In this document: positions 17,545 to 26,239 of the stretch, piece after piece | Layout: the number at the start of each line of letters is the position of its first letter | Numbering within the stretch: position 1 is the first letter of the stretch | Assembly: GCA_030145385.1 (NCBI GenBank) | Contig: JAQYVU010000016.1 | Coordinates: 1-58,132 of the forward strand | Direction: 5' to 3' | Length of the DNA stretch: 58,132 bases | Source of the DNA: Desulfococcaceae bacterium | GTDB taxonomy: Bacteria; Desulfobacterota; Desulfobacteria; Desulfobacterales; Desulfosalsimonadaceae | Position numbers and translations under genes: made by a program | The notes under the pieces: model-generated | The model's database searches: none | What the model saw: only the letters and a program-made list of their open reading frames with translations | What the model was told of the DNA's origin: nothing

Positions 17545-18159
17545 TTAAGATTTTGTCTTGGAAACTACGACCATTGAAGGCCTGAGCAGTCTGTCATGGA
17601 TCAAATATCCTTTTTGGAATTCATTGATAACCATATTTTCAGGCTGATCTTCAGATTCTTCCTGCATCACGGCTTCATGAAAAACAGGATCAAATGGTTT
17701 TCCCAAAGACTCAATCGGGGTCACATTATACCTGGTTAAAATTTTTAATATTTCGTTTAATGTCATTTCAACGCCTTCGAACAGGCAGACCGGCATCGAT
17801 TCACCGGTATTTTCGCCGGAAGTATTCAGCGCCCGTTCAAGGTTATCCACTACGGATAAAAGATCTTTGAGCAGTGTTTCATTCGCGTATTTCCGAAAAT
17901 CCTCCATTTGCCGGTTCATTCGTTTTTTATAATTTTCAAATTCCGCGGACATGCGCAGCAGTTGATCATGCTCCTGAACGATTTCCTGCTTTGCGTCTTC
18001 CAGCTGCTCTTCTACCGGCTTTGCATTTTTTGTTTCATTTGATTGTTTTTTTTCTGACGGTGCACCACTTTCAACAGGTTCTTGTTCATCTGTTTTTTTG
18101 GAAAAATTGTCATCTGTTTCAATGGTGATATTCTTCTTTTTTTGTGAATTGTCTGTCAA
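17545..18159 (-). CDS. grpE: GrpE nucleotide exchange factor
   Basis: 204 residues from a TTG start at 18159, preceded by AGGAG at good distance. The N-terminus is a charged, disordered stretch (about 1-55), then a long coiled coil (about 55-110, EHDQLLRMSAEFENYKKRMN) and the beta-rich C-terminal domain with NPFDPVFHEAV-like FDPVFHEAV and GYLIHDRLLRPSMVVVSK. GrpE removes ADP from DnaK. A TATAAT element sits about 40 bp upstream of the start; I see no CIRCE operator, and hrcA is not upstream, so heat-shock control may be by sigma factor only. Confidence 0.96.
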   Translation of the reverse strand: MTDNSQKKKNITIETDDNFSKKTDEQEPVESGAPSEKKQSNETKNAKPVEEQLEDAKQEIVQEHDQLLRMSAEFENYKKRMNRQMEDFRKYANETLLKDLLSVVDNLERALNTSGENTGESMPVCLFEGVEMTLNEILKILTRYNVTPIESLGKPFDPVFHEAVMQEESEDQPENMVINEFQKGYLIHDRLLRPSMVVVSKTKS

Positions 18160-18370
18160 TTTATAACTCCTGTCATAACGCCTGTATCCATAAGAATTAT
18201 ATATCTTATTAGACCATTACAGCATAACCTGTTGTGAATAAGAATAAAAACGTTTAACCCGATTCAAATTTCATCCAAAAAATAAGACGCGAACAGGGAT
18301 TGTCAAGGAAAGTTTTTGAAGAAAATTAATAAAAAAAATGAGGGGGTTCGGTGGGTTAAAACATTATAAA

Positions 18371-18453
18371 ACCAAAAATGAGCGATTAAAATTTTTAAAC
18401 TTAAAATGGATATAAAGAAATCCGGTTAAAAATTTTAATCGCTCATTTTTGGT
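18371..18453. repeat. 28-bp perfect inverted repeat (long hairpin) directly after the SRP RNA gene
   Basis: Arms 18371-18398 and 18426-18453 are perfect complements over 28 bp, with a 27-nt loop that itself contains a small GGAT/ATCC stem. The arms are AT-rich with a GAGCG core. In the direction of the SRP RNA transcript the second arm is followed by TTTTA, so it can act as terminator and 3' barrier. The length and perfection also fit a small dispersed palindromic element. Confidence 0.8.
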
Positions 18454-18455
18454 AA

Positions 18456-18713
18456 AGTCTGGTTGTGAACCCTCCGTCGAATATTTACGAAAAATAAATC
18501 ATAACATAACCGGGATCGATCCACGACACAAACGGGTTTACTTATCGCTGCTTCCTTCCGGATCTGACGAGGTTCGTAATCGTCTGTTGCGCGGCGACCG
18601 GTCAGAATAACTTATTTACCCGCATTCAACCCTTGGGAGGGAATTCTGCCCCGCATAAAGCGGATTTCGGGAAACAAGGCACCGCTGACACCCCGCATAT
18701 CACAACCAGGCTT
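18456..18713 (-). ncRNA. ffs: Signal recognition particle RNA, large bacterial type with Alu domain
   Basis: About 258 nt. The S-domain tip is unmistakable on the minus strand: GTCAGATCCGGAAGGAAGCA followed by GC (18540-18575). Upstream of it the Alu domain can be lined up with B. subtilis scRNA: GTCAGCGGTGCC, AAATCCGCTTTATGCGGGGC and GAATTCCC with AAGGGTT. The 5' end CTGGTTGTGA pairs perfectly with the 3' end TCACAACCAG (18700-18709 with 18459-18468), and AAG/CTT extends the helix after one mismatch. The RNA joins Ffh to target membrane proteins to the Sec machinery. Proteobacteria usually have only the 4.5S form, so the full-length type is notable. Confidence 0.9.
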
Positions 18714-18716
18714 ACG

Positions 18717-18745
18717 GTTATAAAACTTAATTTTCTTCTTTTCAA
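18717..18745 (-). promoter_or_regulatory. Sigma-70 promoter of the SRP RNA gene
   Basis: TTGAAA (18745-18740), a 17-bp spacer and TATAAC (18722-18717). Transcription would start about 18711, exactly where the 5' helix of the SRP RNA begins. Confidence 0.8.
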
Positions 18746-18860
18746 GAAAGAAAAGTAAATTTTTCAGCTACCCTTTTTTTGTTGTCACCGTATCAATAAC
18801 TATTATAAGGTAATCACTAATAAAATCATAACTCAATGCAAAATTCACAGCCAGACTGAT

Positions 18861-20351
18861 ATGTTCATGCCAAGTTCTGAAAACATTTTTATTCATCATC
18901 CGTTTATCCAAAAATTTTACCAGACGATAAAACAATATGACATGTTGCAAAAAGGGGATTCTGTTCTTGTCGGGGTATCCGGCGGTCCGGATTCCATGGC
19001 CCTTTTACATTCTTTGATGGCCTTATCGGATTCCATGGATATGCGGCTTGGCGTCGCTCACTTAAATCACTGCCTCAGACAAAAGGCTGCGGATAAGGAT
19101 GAAAAATTTGTGAAATCCGTGGCAAAAAAACTTGGCTTACCTTTTTTTATTGAAAAAACAAACATCTTAAAGGAACGGGAAAAAACAGGATTATCCTTAG
19201 AAGAAGCCGGAAGAGAAGCCCGGTATCACTTTTTTAATGCGGTTTGCCGAAAAATGCAGTTTGATAAAATTGCCGTCGGGCATCATCAGGATGACAATGC
19301 CGAGCTGATACTACTGAACCTTCTTCGCGGAAGCGGCCCTGCGGGTATTGGCGGGATCCCGCCGGTCAGGAAAAATATTATCCGTCCTTTGATTCGAACC
19401 CCGCGCGCTAAAATAATTGACTATATAGAATTACAAAAAATTGACTATGTCATTGATCAATCAAACGACGATGTACGTTTTGCCAGAAATAAAATCCGGC
19501 ATCAACTCTTGCCCTTACTGAAAAACAACTATAACCCGAAAATATCTGAAACCCTTAACCGCTTAGGAACCATCCTGCAGTCGGAAGAAGAATGGATCTC
19601 CGCCCTGGTAAACCCGCTTTTTGATCAAGCGGTCGTCAATTCAGATGAGCAAAGCATAAAAATGTCAATTTCCGAACTGCTGAGTTTTCACATGGCGGAA
19701 CAACGCAGAATTATCCGCAAAGCTATTTTGAAAATAAAGGGAAACTTAAGAAAGATCACCTATTCACATATTGATTCTATTATACAACTGATAAGCAAAA
19801 ATTATGCTGATGCGCGGTTAGACCTGCCGGACCGGATCAGAATTCTCAAACAAACCGATCAACTGATCATTCAAAAAGAAACGCAAAATTTGCGCACTGC
19901 AAAGCCGGCTGAAGAAGATACAAAGCCGCCTGTTTTTGAATATCTGGTATCCAGGCCTGCGGCAGAATCACTGGATCGACTTTACATTCCTGAAATAAAA
20001 ACCCGGATCACATTTAACAAAACAACCCCCGCCGAAATCCAAAATCTGTCCGGACAAGGAGACCATGTGGCTTTTTTCGACTGGGACAGGTTGCAATTTC
20101 CACTCATTATCAGAAACTTTCGTCCGGGGGACCGGTTTTCGCCCATTGGCATGACAGGCACTCAGAAACTGAAAAAATTTTTCATTAACAATAAAATCAA
20201 CCCATCAAAGCGTGCGGCGGTTCCGATATTTTTAAGTGGAGAAACGATTATCTGGGTGGGCGGGAGCAGGATTTCAAATCCGGTTAAAATCACGCACAAA
20301 ACAAAAACCATTCTTAAAATAGAAATATTTACAAAAACCGAAAGACCTTAA
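18861..20351 (+). CDS. tilS: tRNA(Ile)-lysidine synthetase
   Basis: 496 residues. The N-terminal PP-loop ATPase reads VLVGVSGGPDSMALLHSL (about 36-53), followed by GVAHLNHCLR, AVGHHQDDNAELILLNLLRG and the RPLI...Y region. The C-terminal TilS domain is present (RNFRPGDRFSPIGMTG, then KRAAVPIFLSGETIIWVGG). It attaches lysine to C34 of the AUA-reading tRNA(Ile), changing its codon from AUG to AUA. Two ATG starts lie two codons apart; no strong ribosome site decides. It is directly upstream of ftsH, as in many bacteria, but a 204-bp gap with its own TTGACA (20441-20446) separates them. Confidence 0.95.
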   Translation: MFMPSSENIFIHHPFIQKFYQTIKQYDMLQKGDSVLVGVSGGPDSMALLHSLMALSDSMDMRLGVAHLNHCLRQKAADKDEKFVKSVAKKLGLPFFIEKTNILKEREKTGLSLEEAGREARYHFFNAVCRKMQFDKIAVGHHQDDNAELILLNLLRGSGPAGIGGIPPVRKNIIRPLIRTPRAKIIDYIELQKIDYVIDQSNDDVRFARNKIRHQLLPLLKNNYNPKISETLNRLGTILQSEEEWISALVNPLFDQAVVNSDEQSIKMSISELLSFHMAEQRRIIRKAILKIKGNLRKITYSHIDSIIQLISKNYADARLDLPDRIRILKQTDQLIIQKETQNLRTAKPAEEDTKPPVFEYLVSRPAAESLDRLYIPEIKTRITFNKTTPAEIQNLSGQGDHVAFFDWDRLQFPLIIRNFRPGDRFSPIGMTGTQKLKKFFINNKINPSKRAAVPIFLSGETIIWVGGSRISNPVKITHKTKTILKIEIFTKTERP

Positions 20352-20555
20352 AACCCGCACAGGCATAAGATTTCTAAATTATTTACACCACATAAACAAC
20401 CATAGATAAAGCTCAAATTATTTATTGTTAATTTAAGCGGTTGACAATTCTATTGCCGATAAAATAAATAATATAATTTACTATTTTAAATTCGTAATTA
20501 TTATATACTGATCACTTAATGCATCAGAGACTAATTTCGTACAAAGGAGACTGTT

Positions 20556-22421
20556 TTGAACCCTTTTAATAAAAACATAGCGCTTTGGATTATCATCGTG
20601 CTGATGATGATCATGCTGTATAATATTTTTAACCAGCAACACCAAACTGAGGCGGAAATCGGCTACAGTGAATTTCTGTCAATGGTTGAAAGTGATAAAA
20701 TCTCAAAGGTCGTTATCCAGGGAGACAATTTACTTGTAACCAATCAAGGGGGTGTCCGCTACCATGTATATGCGCCCCAGGATAGCGAAATGATCAGCAT
20801 TGTCCGAAATAAGGGCGTTTCCATTGAAGCAAAACCCGAACAGCAGACCCCCTGGTTTATTTCAATCCTGGTTTCATGGTTTCCGATGGTATTACTGATC
20901 GGCGTCTGGATATTTTTCATGCGGCAGATGCAAAGCGGCGGCGGAAAAGCGCTTTCATTTGGTAAAAGCAGCGCTCGCATGCTGTCTGATCAAATGGAAA
21001 AAATCACATTTGACGATGTGGCCGGGGTTGATGAAGCCAAGGAAGAGGTTGGTGAAATAGTTGATTTTTTAAAAGATCCTAAAAAGTACACCCGGCTGGG
21101 CGGTCGAATCCCCAAAGGTGTTTTGATGGTCGGCGCTCCCGGAACAGGAAAGACCCTTCTGGCCCGAGCCATTGCCGGAGAAGCCGGGGTTCCTTTTTTC
21201 AGCATCAGTGGATCCGATTTTGTTGAAATGTTTGTCGGGGTCGGCGCATCAAGGGTCAGAGACCTTTTTGTTCAGGGTAAAAAAAACGCGCCCTGCCTGA
21301 TTTTTATCGACGAGATTGATGCCGTGGGAAGACATAGAGGCGCCGGGCTCGGCGGGGGCCATGACGAACGGGAACAAACATTGAACCAGTTGCTGGTTGA
21401 AATGGATGGTTTTGAATCCAATGAAGGTGTTATCCTGATTGCATCCACCAACCGTCCGGATGTTCTGGATCCCGCACTTCTCAGGCCCGGCCGATTTGAC
21501 CGCCAGGTGGTTGTCTCAATGCCGGATATCCGTGGAAGAAAAGCAATTATTGAAGTTTACATTAAAAAGACACCCCTTGATCCGGATGTGGATCCAAGCA
21601 TTCTAGCCAAGGGCACCCCGGGATTTTCCGGCGCTGATCTGGAAAATATGGTCAACGAAGCCGCGTTAATTGCCGCCAAAAAAGGCAAAGAACGTTTGGC
21701 TATGGTCGATTTCGAAGATGCCAAAGATAAAATCGTCATGGGATTGGAACGCAAATCAAAAGTCATCAAAGACGATGACAAAAAAAATACCGCATATCAC
21801 GAAGGCGGCCATGCCATTGTGGCCCGTTTCCTGCCGGAGACGGATTCCATCAACAAGATCACCATTATCCCCCGCGGACGGGCCGCCGGTGTCACATGGT
21901 TTTTGCCCGAAGAAAAGGATTTTCAATATAAAGACCAGCTCATTAGCGAACTGGCGGTTGCCATGGGCGGTCGTGCGGCTGAGGAACTGATTTTTAACCG
22001 CATCAGCACCGGCGCATCCAATGATATTAAACAGGCCACCAATCTGGCAAGCTACATGGTCCGGTCATGGGGAATGAGTGAAGAACTGGGGCCGCTGTCA
22101 TTTGCCAAGCAGGATGAACAGATCTTTTTAGGCAGGGAAATCTCTCAGCACCGGGATTATTCGGAAGCCACGGCCCGGATAATTGACAATGAAATATCCA
22201 ACCTGGTGAAAAACAGCCATAAAAAGGCCCGACAGATTTTAGAGGAGAACATTGATATTCTCCATAAACTCTCTGATCTGCTTATAGAAAAAGAAACTGT
22301 TCTCGGCAAAGAATTAGATGACCTGATATATGAAATGCGCCCGGGTATCACCATACCGGGTATCACCCCATCATCAGACGATTCTACGGATCAAACCCCA
22401 AAAACTGAAACAACTGACTAA
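20556..22421 (+). CDS. ftsH: FtsH, membrane-bound ATP-dependent zinc protease
   Basis: 621 residues from a TTG start with AAAGGAG seven bases before it. Two membrane helices (about 7-24 and 98-123) enclose a small periplasmic domain. The AAA module has Walker A GAPGTGKT, Walker [12 protein letters not shown] and the arginine fingers in [10 protein letters not shown]. The protease part has the zinc motif HEGGH (HExxH) and the third ligand region [12 protein letters not shown]. It degrades membrane proteins and short-lived cytoplasmic regulators. The tail is Thr/Asp-rich and disordered. Confidence 0.98.
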   Translation: MNPFNKNIALWIIIVLMMIMLYNIFNQQHQTEAEIGYSEFLSMVESDKISKVVIQGDNLLVTNQGGVRYHVYAPQDSEMISIVRNKGVSIEAKPEQQTPWFISILVSWFPMVLLIGVWIFFMRQMQSGGGKALSFGKSSARMLSDQMEKITFDDVAGVDEAKEEVGEIVDFLKDPKKYTRLGGRIPKGVLMVGAPGTGKTLLARAIAGEAGVPFFSISGSDFVEMFVGVGASRVRDLFVQGKKNAPCLIFIDEIDAVGRHRGAGLGGGHDEREQTLNQLLVEMDGFESNEGVILIASTNRPDVLDPALLRPGRFDRQVVVSMPDIRGRKAIIEVYIKKTPLDPDVDPSILAKGTPGFSGADLENMVNEAALIAAKKGKERLAMVDFEDAKDKIVMGLERKSKVIKDDDKKNTAYHEGGHAIVARFLPETDSINKITIIPRGRAAGVTWFLPEEKDFQYKDQLISELAVAMGGRAAEELIFNRISTGASNDIKQATNLASYMVRSWGMSEELGPLSFAKQDEQIFLGREISQHRDYSEATARIIDNEISNLVKNSHKKARQILEENIDILHKLSDLLIEKETVLGKELDDLIYEMRPGITIPGITPSSDDSTDQTPKTETTD

Positions 22422-22439
22422 AACAATTTCAGATACAAA

Positions 22440-23321
22440 ATGACGACTCAAAAATATAACCTGACCTGGGGGAACCATTGCCTGGAACTGGGGGAGCACA
22501 CCCGGATCATGGGGATACTCAACATTACTCCGGACTCGTTTTCAGATGGCGGAAAATTCTTTGCTTTAGATAACGCCCTTGCCCAAGCAGAAAAGATGAT
22601 CGAGGCTGGGGTGGATATTATTGATATCGGAGGAGAATCCAGCCGGCCGTTTTCCGAGCCTGTTTCGATTGAAGAAGAAACACGACGTGTTATCCCGCTG
22701 ATCGACTACCTGGCAAAAAAAATCTCCATTCCCATTTCCATTGACACGACCAAGGCTGTTATTGCCCGGCGAGCCGTCTCTGCAGGCGCATCCATTATAA
22801 ATGACATCAGTTCATTAACTTTTGATACCGGTATGGCAGCGGTCGCGGCAGAAAACGATGTCCTTCTCATACTGATGCATATGAAAGGGTCGCCGTCAGA
22901 CATGCAGGTATCGCCCTCCTATGATGACCTGATGGGTGAGATCAAAGACTTTCTGGCGGATGCCATTTGCCGGGCTGAAAAAGCCGGTGTTTCAAAAAAT
23001 AAAATCATCATCGACCCGGGCATCGGGTTTGGTAAAACACTGGCGCACAACCTTCATTTAATTAATCACTTAAATGAGTTTCAAAAACTGAATGCGCCGG
23101 TGCTTTTAGGGTCATCGAGAAAAGCATTTATCCGAAAAATTCTTGTCCAAAACGATAATACCGAGCTGACACCGGATCACCCGCTGATCGAAACAGCGAC
23201 ACAGGCAACGGTTGCTGCCGGAGTCATGAATGGCGCCCATATTGTTCGCGTTCACAATGTTGGCAATACCTGTGCGACGGTCAAAATCGTTGATGCGATA
23301 CGAAATTCTGCTTTAACTTAA
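22440..23321 (+). CDS. folP: Dihydropteroate synthase
   Basis: 293 residues. Motifs: MGILNITPDSFSDGGKF (about 24-40), DIGGESSRPFSEPV, IPISIDTTKAVIA, IINDISS, DPGIGFGKT and LGSSRKAFI. The enzyme joins p-aminobenzoate to hydroxymethyl-dihydropterin in folate synthesis. It starts 18 bp after ftsH, a common gene order (tilS-ftsH-folP), and is followed by coaX 16 bp on, so the three likely form one operon. The PabC-like gene at the right end of the window would provide its p-aminobenzoate. Confidence 0.97.
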   Translation: MTTQKYNLTWGNHCLELGEHTRIMGILNITPDSFSDGGKFFALDNALAQAEKMIEAGVDIIDIGGESSRPFSEPVSIEEETRRVIPLIDYLAKKISIPISIDTTKAVIARRAVSAGASIINDISSLTFDTGMAAVAAENDVLLILMHMKGSPSDMQVSPSYDDLMGEIKDFLADAICRAEKAGVSKNKIIIDPGIGFGKTLAHNLHLINHLNEFQKLNAPVLLGSSRKAFIRKILVQNDNTELTPDHPLIETATQATVAAGVMNGAHIVRVHNVGNTCATVKIVDAIRNSALT

Positions 23322-23337
23322 TTTTAGGTAAATAACT

Positions 23338-24105
23338 ATGCTCTTGGCAGTGGATGTGGGTAACACCAATACGGTAATCGGGTTATTTGAAAACGATAAT
23401 TTGATTTGCGACTGGCGAATTCGTTCGACTCCGCGCATTACGGAAGACGAATTCAATATTGTTATTTCAAACCTTTTTCAAAGCAAAAAAATCAACCCGT
23501 CGGATATCCGTAAAACCATCGTTTCCTGTGTTGTTCCTCCTATGATAAAGATAATTGATGATTATTGCGTAAAATATCTTGGACATACCCCATGCTGGAT
23601 TGATGCCGCGTCTGTTAACATGCCGATTTTATATGACAACCCCGAAGAAGTCGGTGCGGACCGGCTGGTAAACGGCATTGCCGCCTATCATATTTACCGG
23701 ACAAGCCTGATTGTCATTGATTTCGGCACTGCCACAACATTTGATGTAATCACCGCCCAAGGGGAATACCTGGGAGGCGCAATTGCTCCCGGCATCGGTA
23801 TTGCGGCCGAAGCATTATATAAGCGCGCATCCAAGCTTCCCCGTGTGGAACTGTTTAATCCGCCGGAAACAGTGATTGGTAAAAATACGGTCCACAGCAT
23901 GAAATCCGGGATTATCTACGGATATTCGGAAATGGTGGACGGAATGGTTCGTCGAATCAAGCGGGAAATGCCGGCAACGCCTGTGGCAAAAGTGATAGCA
24001 ACCGGGGGCCTGGCACCGTTAATGCAGAATATATCAGATACCATTGAATCCGTTGAAACGGGACTAACGCTGGAGGGGCTCAGAATCATCAGCCAACAGC
24101 TTTGA
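23338..24105 (+). CDS. coaX: Type III pantothenate kinase
   Basis: 255 residues, the usual CoaX size. Phosphate loop MLLAVDVGNTNTVIGLF at the N-terminus; GADRLVNGIAAY and IDFGTATTFDVI with the catalytic Asp region; GGAIAPGIGIAAEALY and ATGGLAPLM towards the end. It phosphorylates pantothenate in the first step of coenzyme A synthesis and belongs to the acetate-kinase/actin fold. Last gene of the ftsH-folP-coaX run. Confidence 0.97.
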   Translation: MLLAVDVGNTNTVIGLFENDNLICDWRIRSTPRITEDEFNIVISNLFQSKKINPSDIRKTIVSCVVPPMIKIIDDYCVKYLGHTPCWIDAASVNMPILYDNPEEVGADRLVNGIAAYHIYRTSLIVIDFGTATTFDVITAQGEYLGGAIAPGIGIAAEALYKRASKLPRVELFNPPETVIGKNTVHSMKSGIIYGYSEMVDGMVRRIKREMPATPVAKVIATGGLAPLMQNISDTIESVETGLTLEGLRIISQQL

Positions 24106-24110
24106 TGGCT

Positions 24111-24269
24111 TTATATCATATCCATTGTGGATTCAAGCTGCCGGATTTCCTTTTGGATCATTTCTTTTTCCGATTCCGGCAAATTTTCTTTGTTTAATCG
24201 CAGCCGCAATGACAGCAGAATCATTTCCTGTCTGTATTCATTGCAGGTGTACTTGTTTTGATCACTCAT
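24111..24269 (-). CDS. 52-residue protein of unknown function
   Basis: Short open frame MSDQNKYTCNEYRQEMILLS... ending in LESTMDMI, with regular Leu/Ile/Glu/Lys heptads (residues about 14-48) that predict one long helix or helical hairpin. It starts 10 bp after the zinc-ribbon/pseudo-receiver gene and ends 5 bp from the convergent coaX stop, so it fits the operon exactly. No good ribosome site is visible. Its tight packing and protein-like composition argue that it is real; the family is not recognised. Confidence 0.6.
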   Translation of the reverse strand: MSDQNKYTCNEYRQEMILLSLRLRLNKENLPESEKEMIQKEIRQLESTMDMI

Positions 24270-24279
24270 TTTAAAAATT

Positions 24280-24948
24280 TTAATCCAGACCTAATTTTTT
24301 TGCACTGTCCTTGAATGCAGCATAAAACAGTTCATATTCATTAATACCGCGACTGAGTATCCTGTCAATACTTCCGATATCTTTAACATTAATTGTTATA
24401 TTGACACTTTTTAAAAACGCCGCCATGTTATCCATGGTTGAAAACCGCCGGGTCAGCAATCCCACAAAGATATTGCGGCGCACATCCATGCTTAACCGCT
24501 CCACATACACAAGAAGCCCGTTTGCATCCGGATCACTGCCATCAAAAGTTTCATTAATCAGTATCATATCATATGTATGATACTTCATTTTTTTCAACGC
24601 ATCACGGACAGATTCGGCTGTGGCCACACTATAATCCATTATGCCCAGGACAATGTTAATCTGCTTTAATATTTCAGGATCATTCTCACAGACAAGCGCC
24701 GTATTTCCCTCTTCTTCAAGAAAGTCAAAAGGTTTTTCACTGGCATCATAATCATCTGTCCCTTCGTCAAAATTGAACGAATTCGGCTTGGGAGCATCTG
24801 CGGCCTGGCCGTTTTCGGGACGATTCCGTAAATCAATGGATATTTTGTTTTTGCATTTCGGACAGCGTATGGAAGCGGCTTTGCCTTCCGGAAGTTTATC
24901 ATCGGCGACGCTTAACTTACTGTTGCAATTATTACAAACAATCTCCAT
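24280..24948 (-). CDS. Zinc-ribbon protein with receiver-like domain
   Basis: 222 residues. The N-terminus is an MJ0042-type zinc ribbon (C5, C8, C29, C32: IVCNNCNSKL...IRCPKCKNKI). After a disordered linker comes a receiver-like fold (about 80-205, ALVCENDPEILKQINIVL ... YDMILINETFDG). The normal phospho-Asp strand ends LINE and the acidic pocket is only partly kept, so it is probably not phosphorylated in the standard way. It follows two pilT-like genes on the same strand (42-bp gap), which suggests a role in pilus motor control; that is inference. Confidence 0.8.
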   Translation of the reverse strand: MEIVCNNCNSKLSVADDKLPEGKAASIRCPKCKNKISIDLRNRPENGQAADAPKPNSFNFDEGTDDYDASEKPFDFLEEEGNTALVCENDPEILKQINIVLGIMDYSVATAESVRDALKKMKYHTYDMILINETFDGSDPDANGLLVYVERLSMDVRRNIFVGLLTRRFSTMDNMAAFLKSVNITINVKDIGSIDRILSRGINEYELFYAAFKDSAKKLGLD

Positions 24949-24990
24949 TTATTACACCCCATTCCAATTATGATCTAATAGATTTAAAAC

Positions 24991-26163
24991 CTAATGCCTG
25001 GAACTTTTCCCGTAGCCCATATCAATCTCAAGCTTATCAATCTTACTGGTTGATTCCCCCCGCGAACTCTTCACCAGATCGATCCCCCGGCCGACAATCG
25101 ATCGGCGGGAAGCGTATCCAATGGCGGTTTCTTCTGAAATCAAACCTTTTTCAAACAAACCGACAATAAAGTGGTCGAAAGTGGACCAGCCAAACGCGGT
25201 GGATGCTTCCATCATGTCATAATAGGTTTTTCCTTCGGCTTCTCCGTGCAAAATAGAATCTTTGACCCGCAGACTGGTTCCCAGGATCTCAAATGCCGCA
25301 GCACGGCCGCCGCCGACTTTTGGAAGAAGCCGTTGACAGACGACCCATCGGAGAGTATCCGCCAGACGAATCCGGATCTGATTTTCCTCTTCAATTGAAA
25401 ACATACCCAGAATACGGTTAATTGTCTGACCGGCATCCACGGTATGCAGGGTGGTAAAAACCAGATGCCCGGTTTCCGCTGCCGATAAACCGATTTCGAC
25501 TGTTTCCCGGTCACGCATTTCACCGACCAGAATGACTTTCGGTGCCTGCCGGAGCGCCGCTCTCAGTCCGGTGGCAAAAGAACTGAAATCTTTTCCCATC
25601 TCCCGCTGGTTAAATGTCGCTTTTTTATGGGTATGAATATATTCAACAGGATCTTCGAGGGTAACAATGTGTACGGATTTTTCCTTGTTGATTTCCGATA
25701 AAAGGGCTGCCAGAGAGGTGGTTTTACCGGTTCCGGTGGCCCCGGTAAAAATTACGATTCCGTTTCTCTCCCGGGCAATTTTATGGAATATTTCCGGAAG
25801 GTTCATTTCTTTAATCGTCGGCACTTTTGTTTCAAGCTGGCGAAGAACGATGGAATAATTCCCGGTTTGGGAAAAGACATTCACCCTGAATCGGGCTTTT
25901 CCGGGCAGGGAATATGAAAGGTCGCAGGAACCTTCTTTAAGCAGCGTATCTATCAGTCGCCGGTCTCTTCCAATCAGGTTTAAAGCAATCACTTCCGTTT
26001 GAAAGGGGGTCAATGTTTTCAGCGGCGGCTTCATGTCAACAGCTGTCAATTCTCCGTAGGTTTCAACCTGCAGCGGTTTTCCCGAGGTAAAATTCAGATC
26101 CGACACACTTTCATGGGAATCCAGCATAGCGGTTAAAATATAATCGGTTTCCGGCTTTTTCAT
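24991..26163 (-). CDS. PilT/PilU-like pilus retraction ATPase
   Basis: 390 residues. Secretion-ATPase motifs: Walker A GATGTGKTTS (about 137-146), Asp box THIVTLEDPVEYIH-like VTLEDPVEY, Walker B KVILVGEMRD and His box ETGHLVFTTLHT. PilT family members hydrolyse ATP to pull pili back. Compared with the neighbouring PilT it is more divergent (FTSGKPLQVETYGE at the start, and a basic C-terminal tail), in the manner of PilU or PilT2 accessory motors. AAGGAAAT precedes the ATG. The second motor gene is 76 bp upstream in the same operon. Confidence 0.93.
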   Translation of the reverse strand: MKKPETDYILTAMLDSHESVSDLNFTSGKPLQVETYGELTAVDMKPPLKTLTPFQTEVIALNLIGRDRRLIDTLLKEGSCDLSYSLPGKARFRVNVFSQTGNYSIVLRQLETKVPTIKEMNLPEIFHKIARERNGIVIFTGATGTGKTTSLAALLSEINKEKSVHIVTLEDPVEYIHTHKKATFNQREMGKDFSSFATGLRAALRQAPKVILVGEMRDRETVEIGLSAAETGHLVFTTLHTVDAGQTINRILGMFSIEEENQIRIRLADTLRWVVCQRLLPKVGGGRAAAFEILGTSLRVKDSILHGEAEGKTYYDMMEASTAFGWSTFDHFIVGLFEKGLISEETAIGYASRRSIVGRGIDLVKSSRGESTSKIDKLEIDMGYGKSSRH

Positions 26164-26239
26164 ATTTCCTTATTCCTTATTAAATATTTATAAGTAAATG
26201 CCATGAATAAGGTCTCTTCTGAAAATTCAGACGCCACGT

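Noticed and set aside
18160-18460. CIRCE (HrcA) operator before grpE-dnaK
   Set aside because: No TTAGCACTC-N9-GAGTGCTAA is present; the only strong inverted repeat there belongs to the SRP RNA end.
20441-20470. Sigma-70 promoter for ftsH
   Set aside because: TTGACA at 20441 is perfect, but no good -10 box lies at proper distance, so it is mentioned only with the gene.
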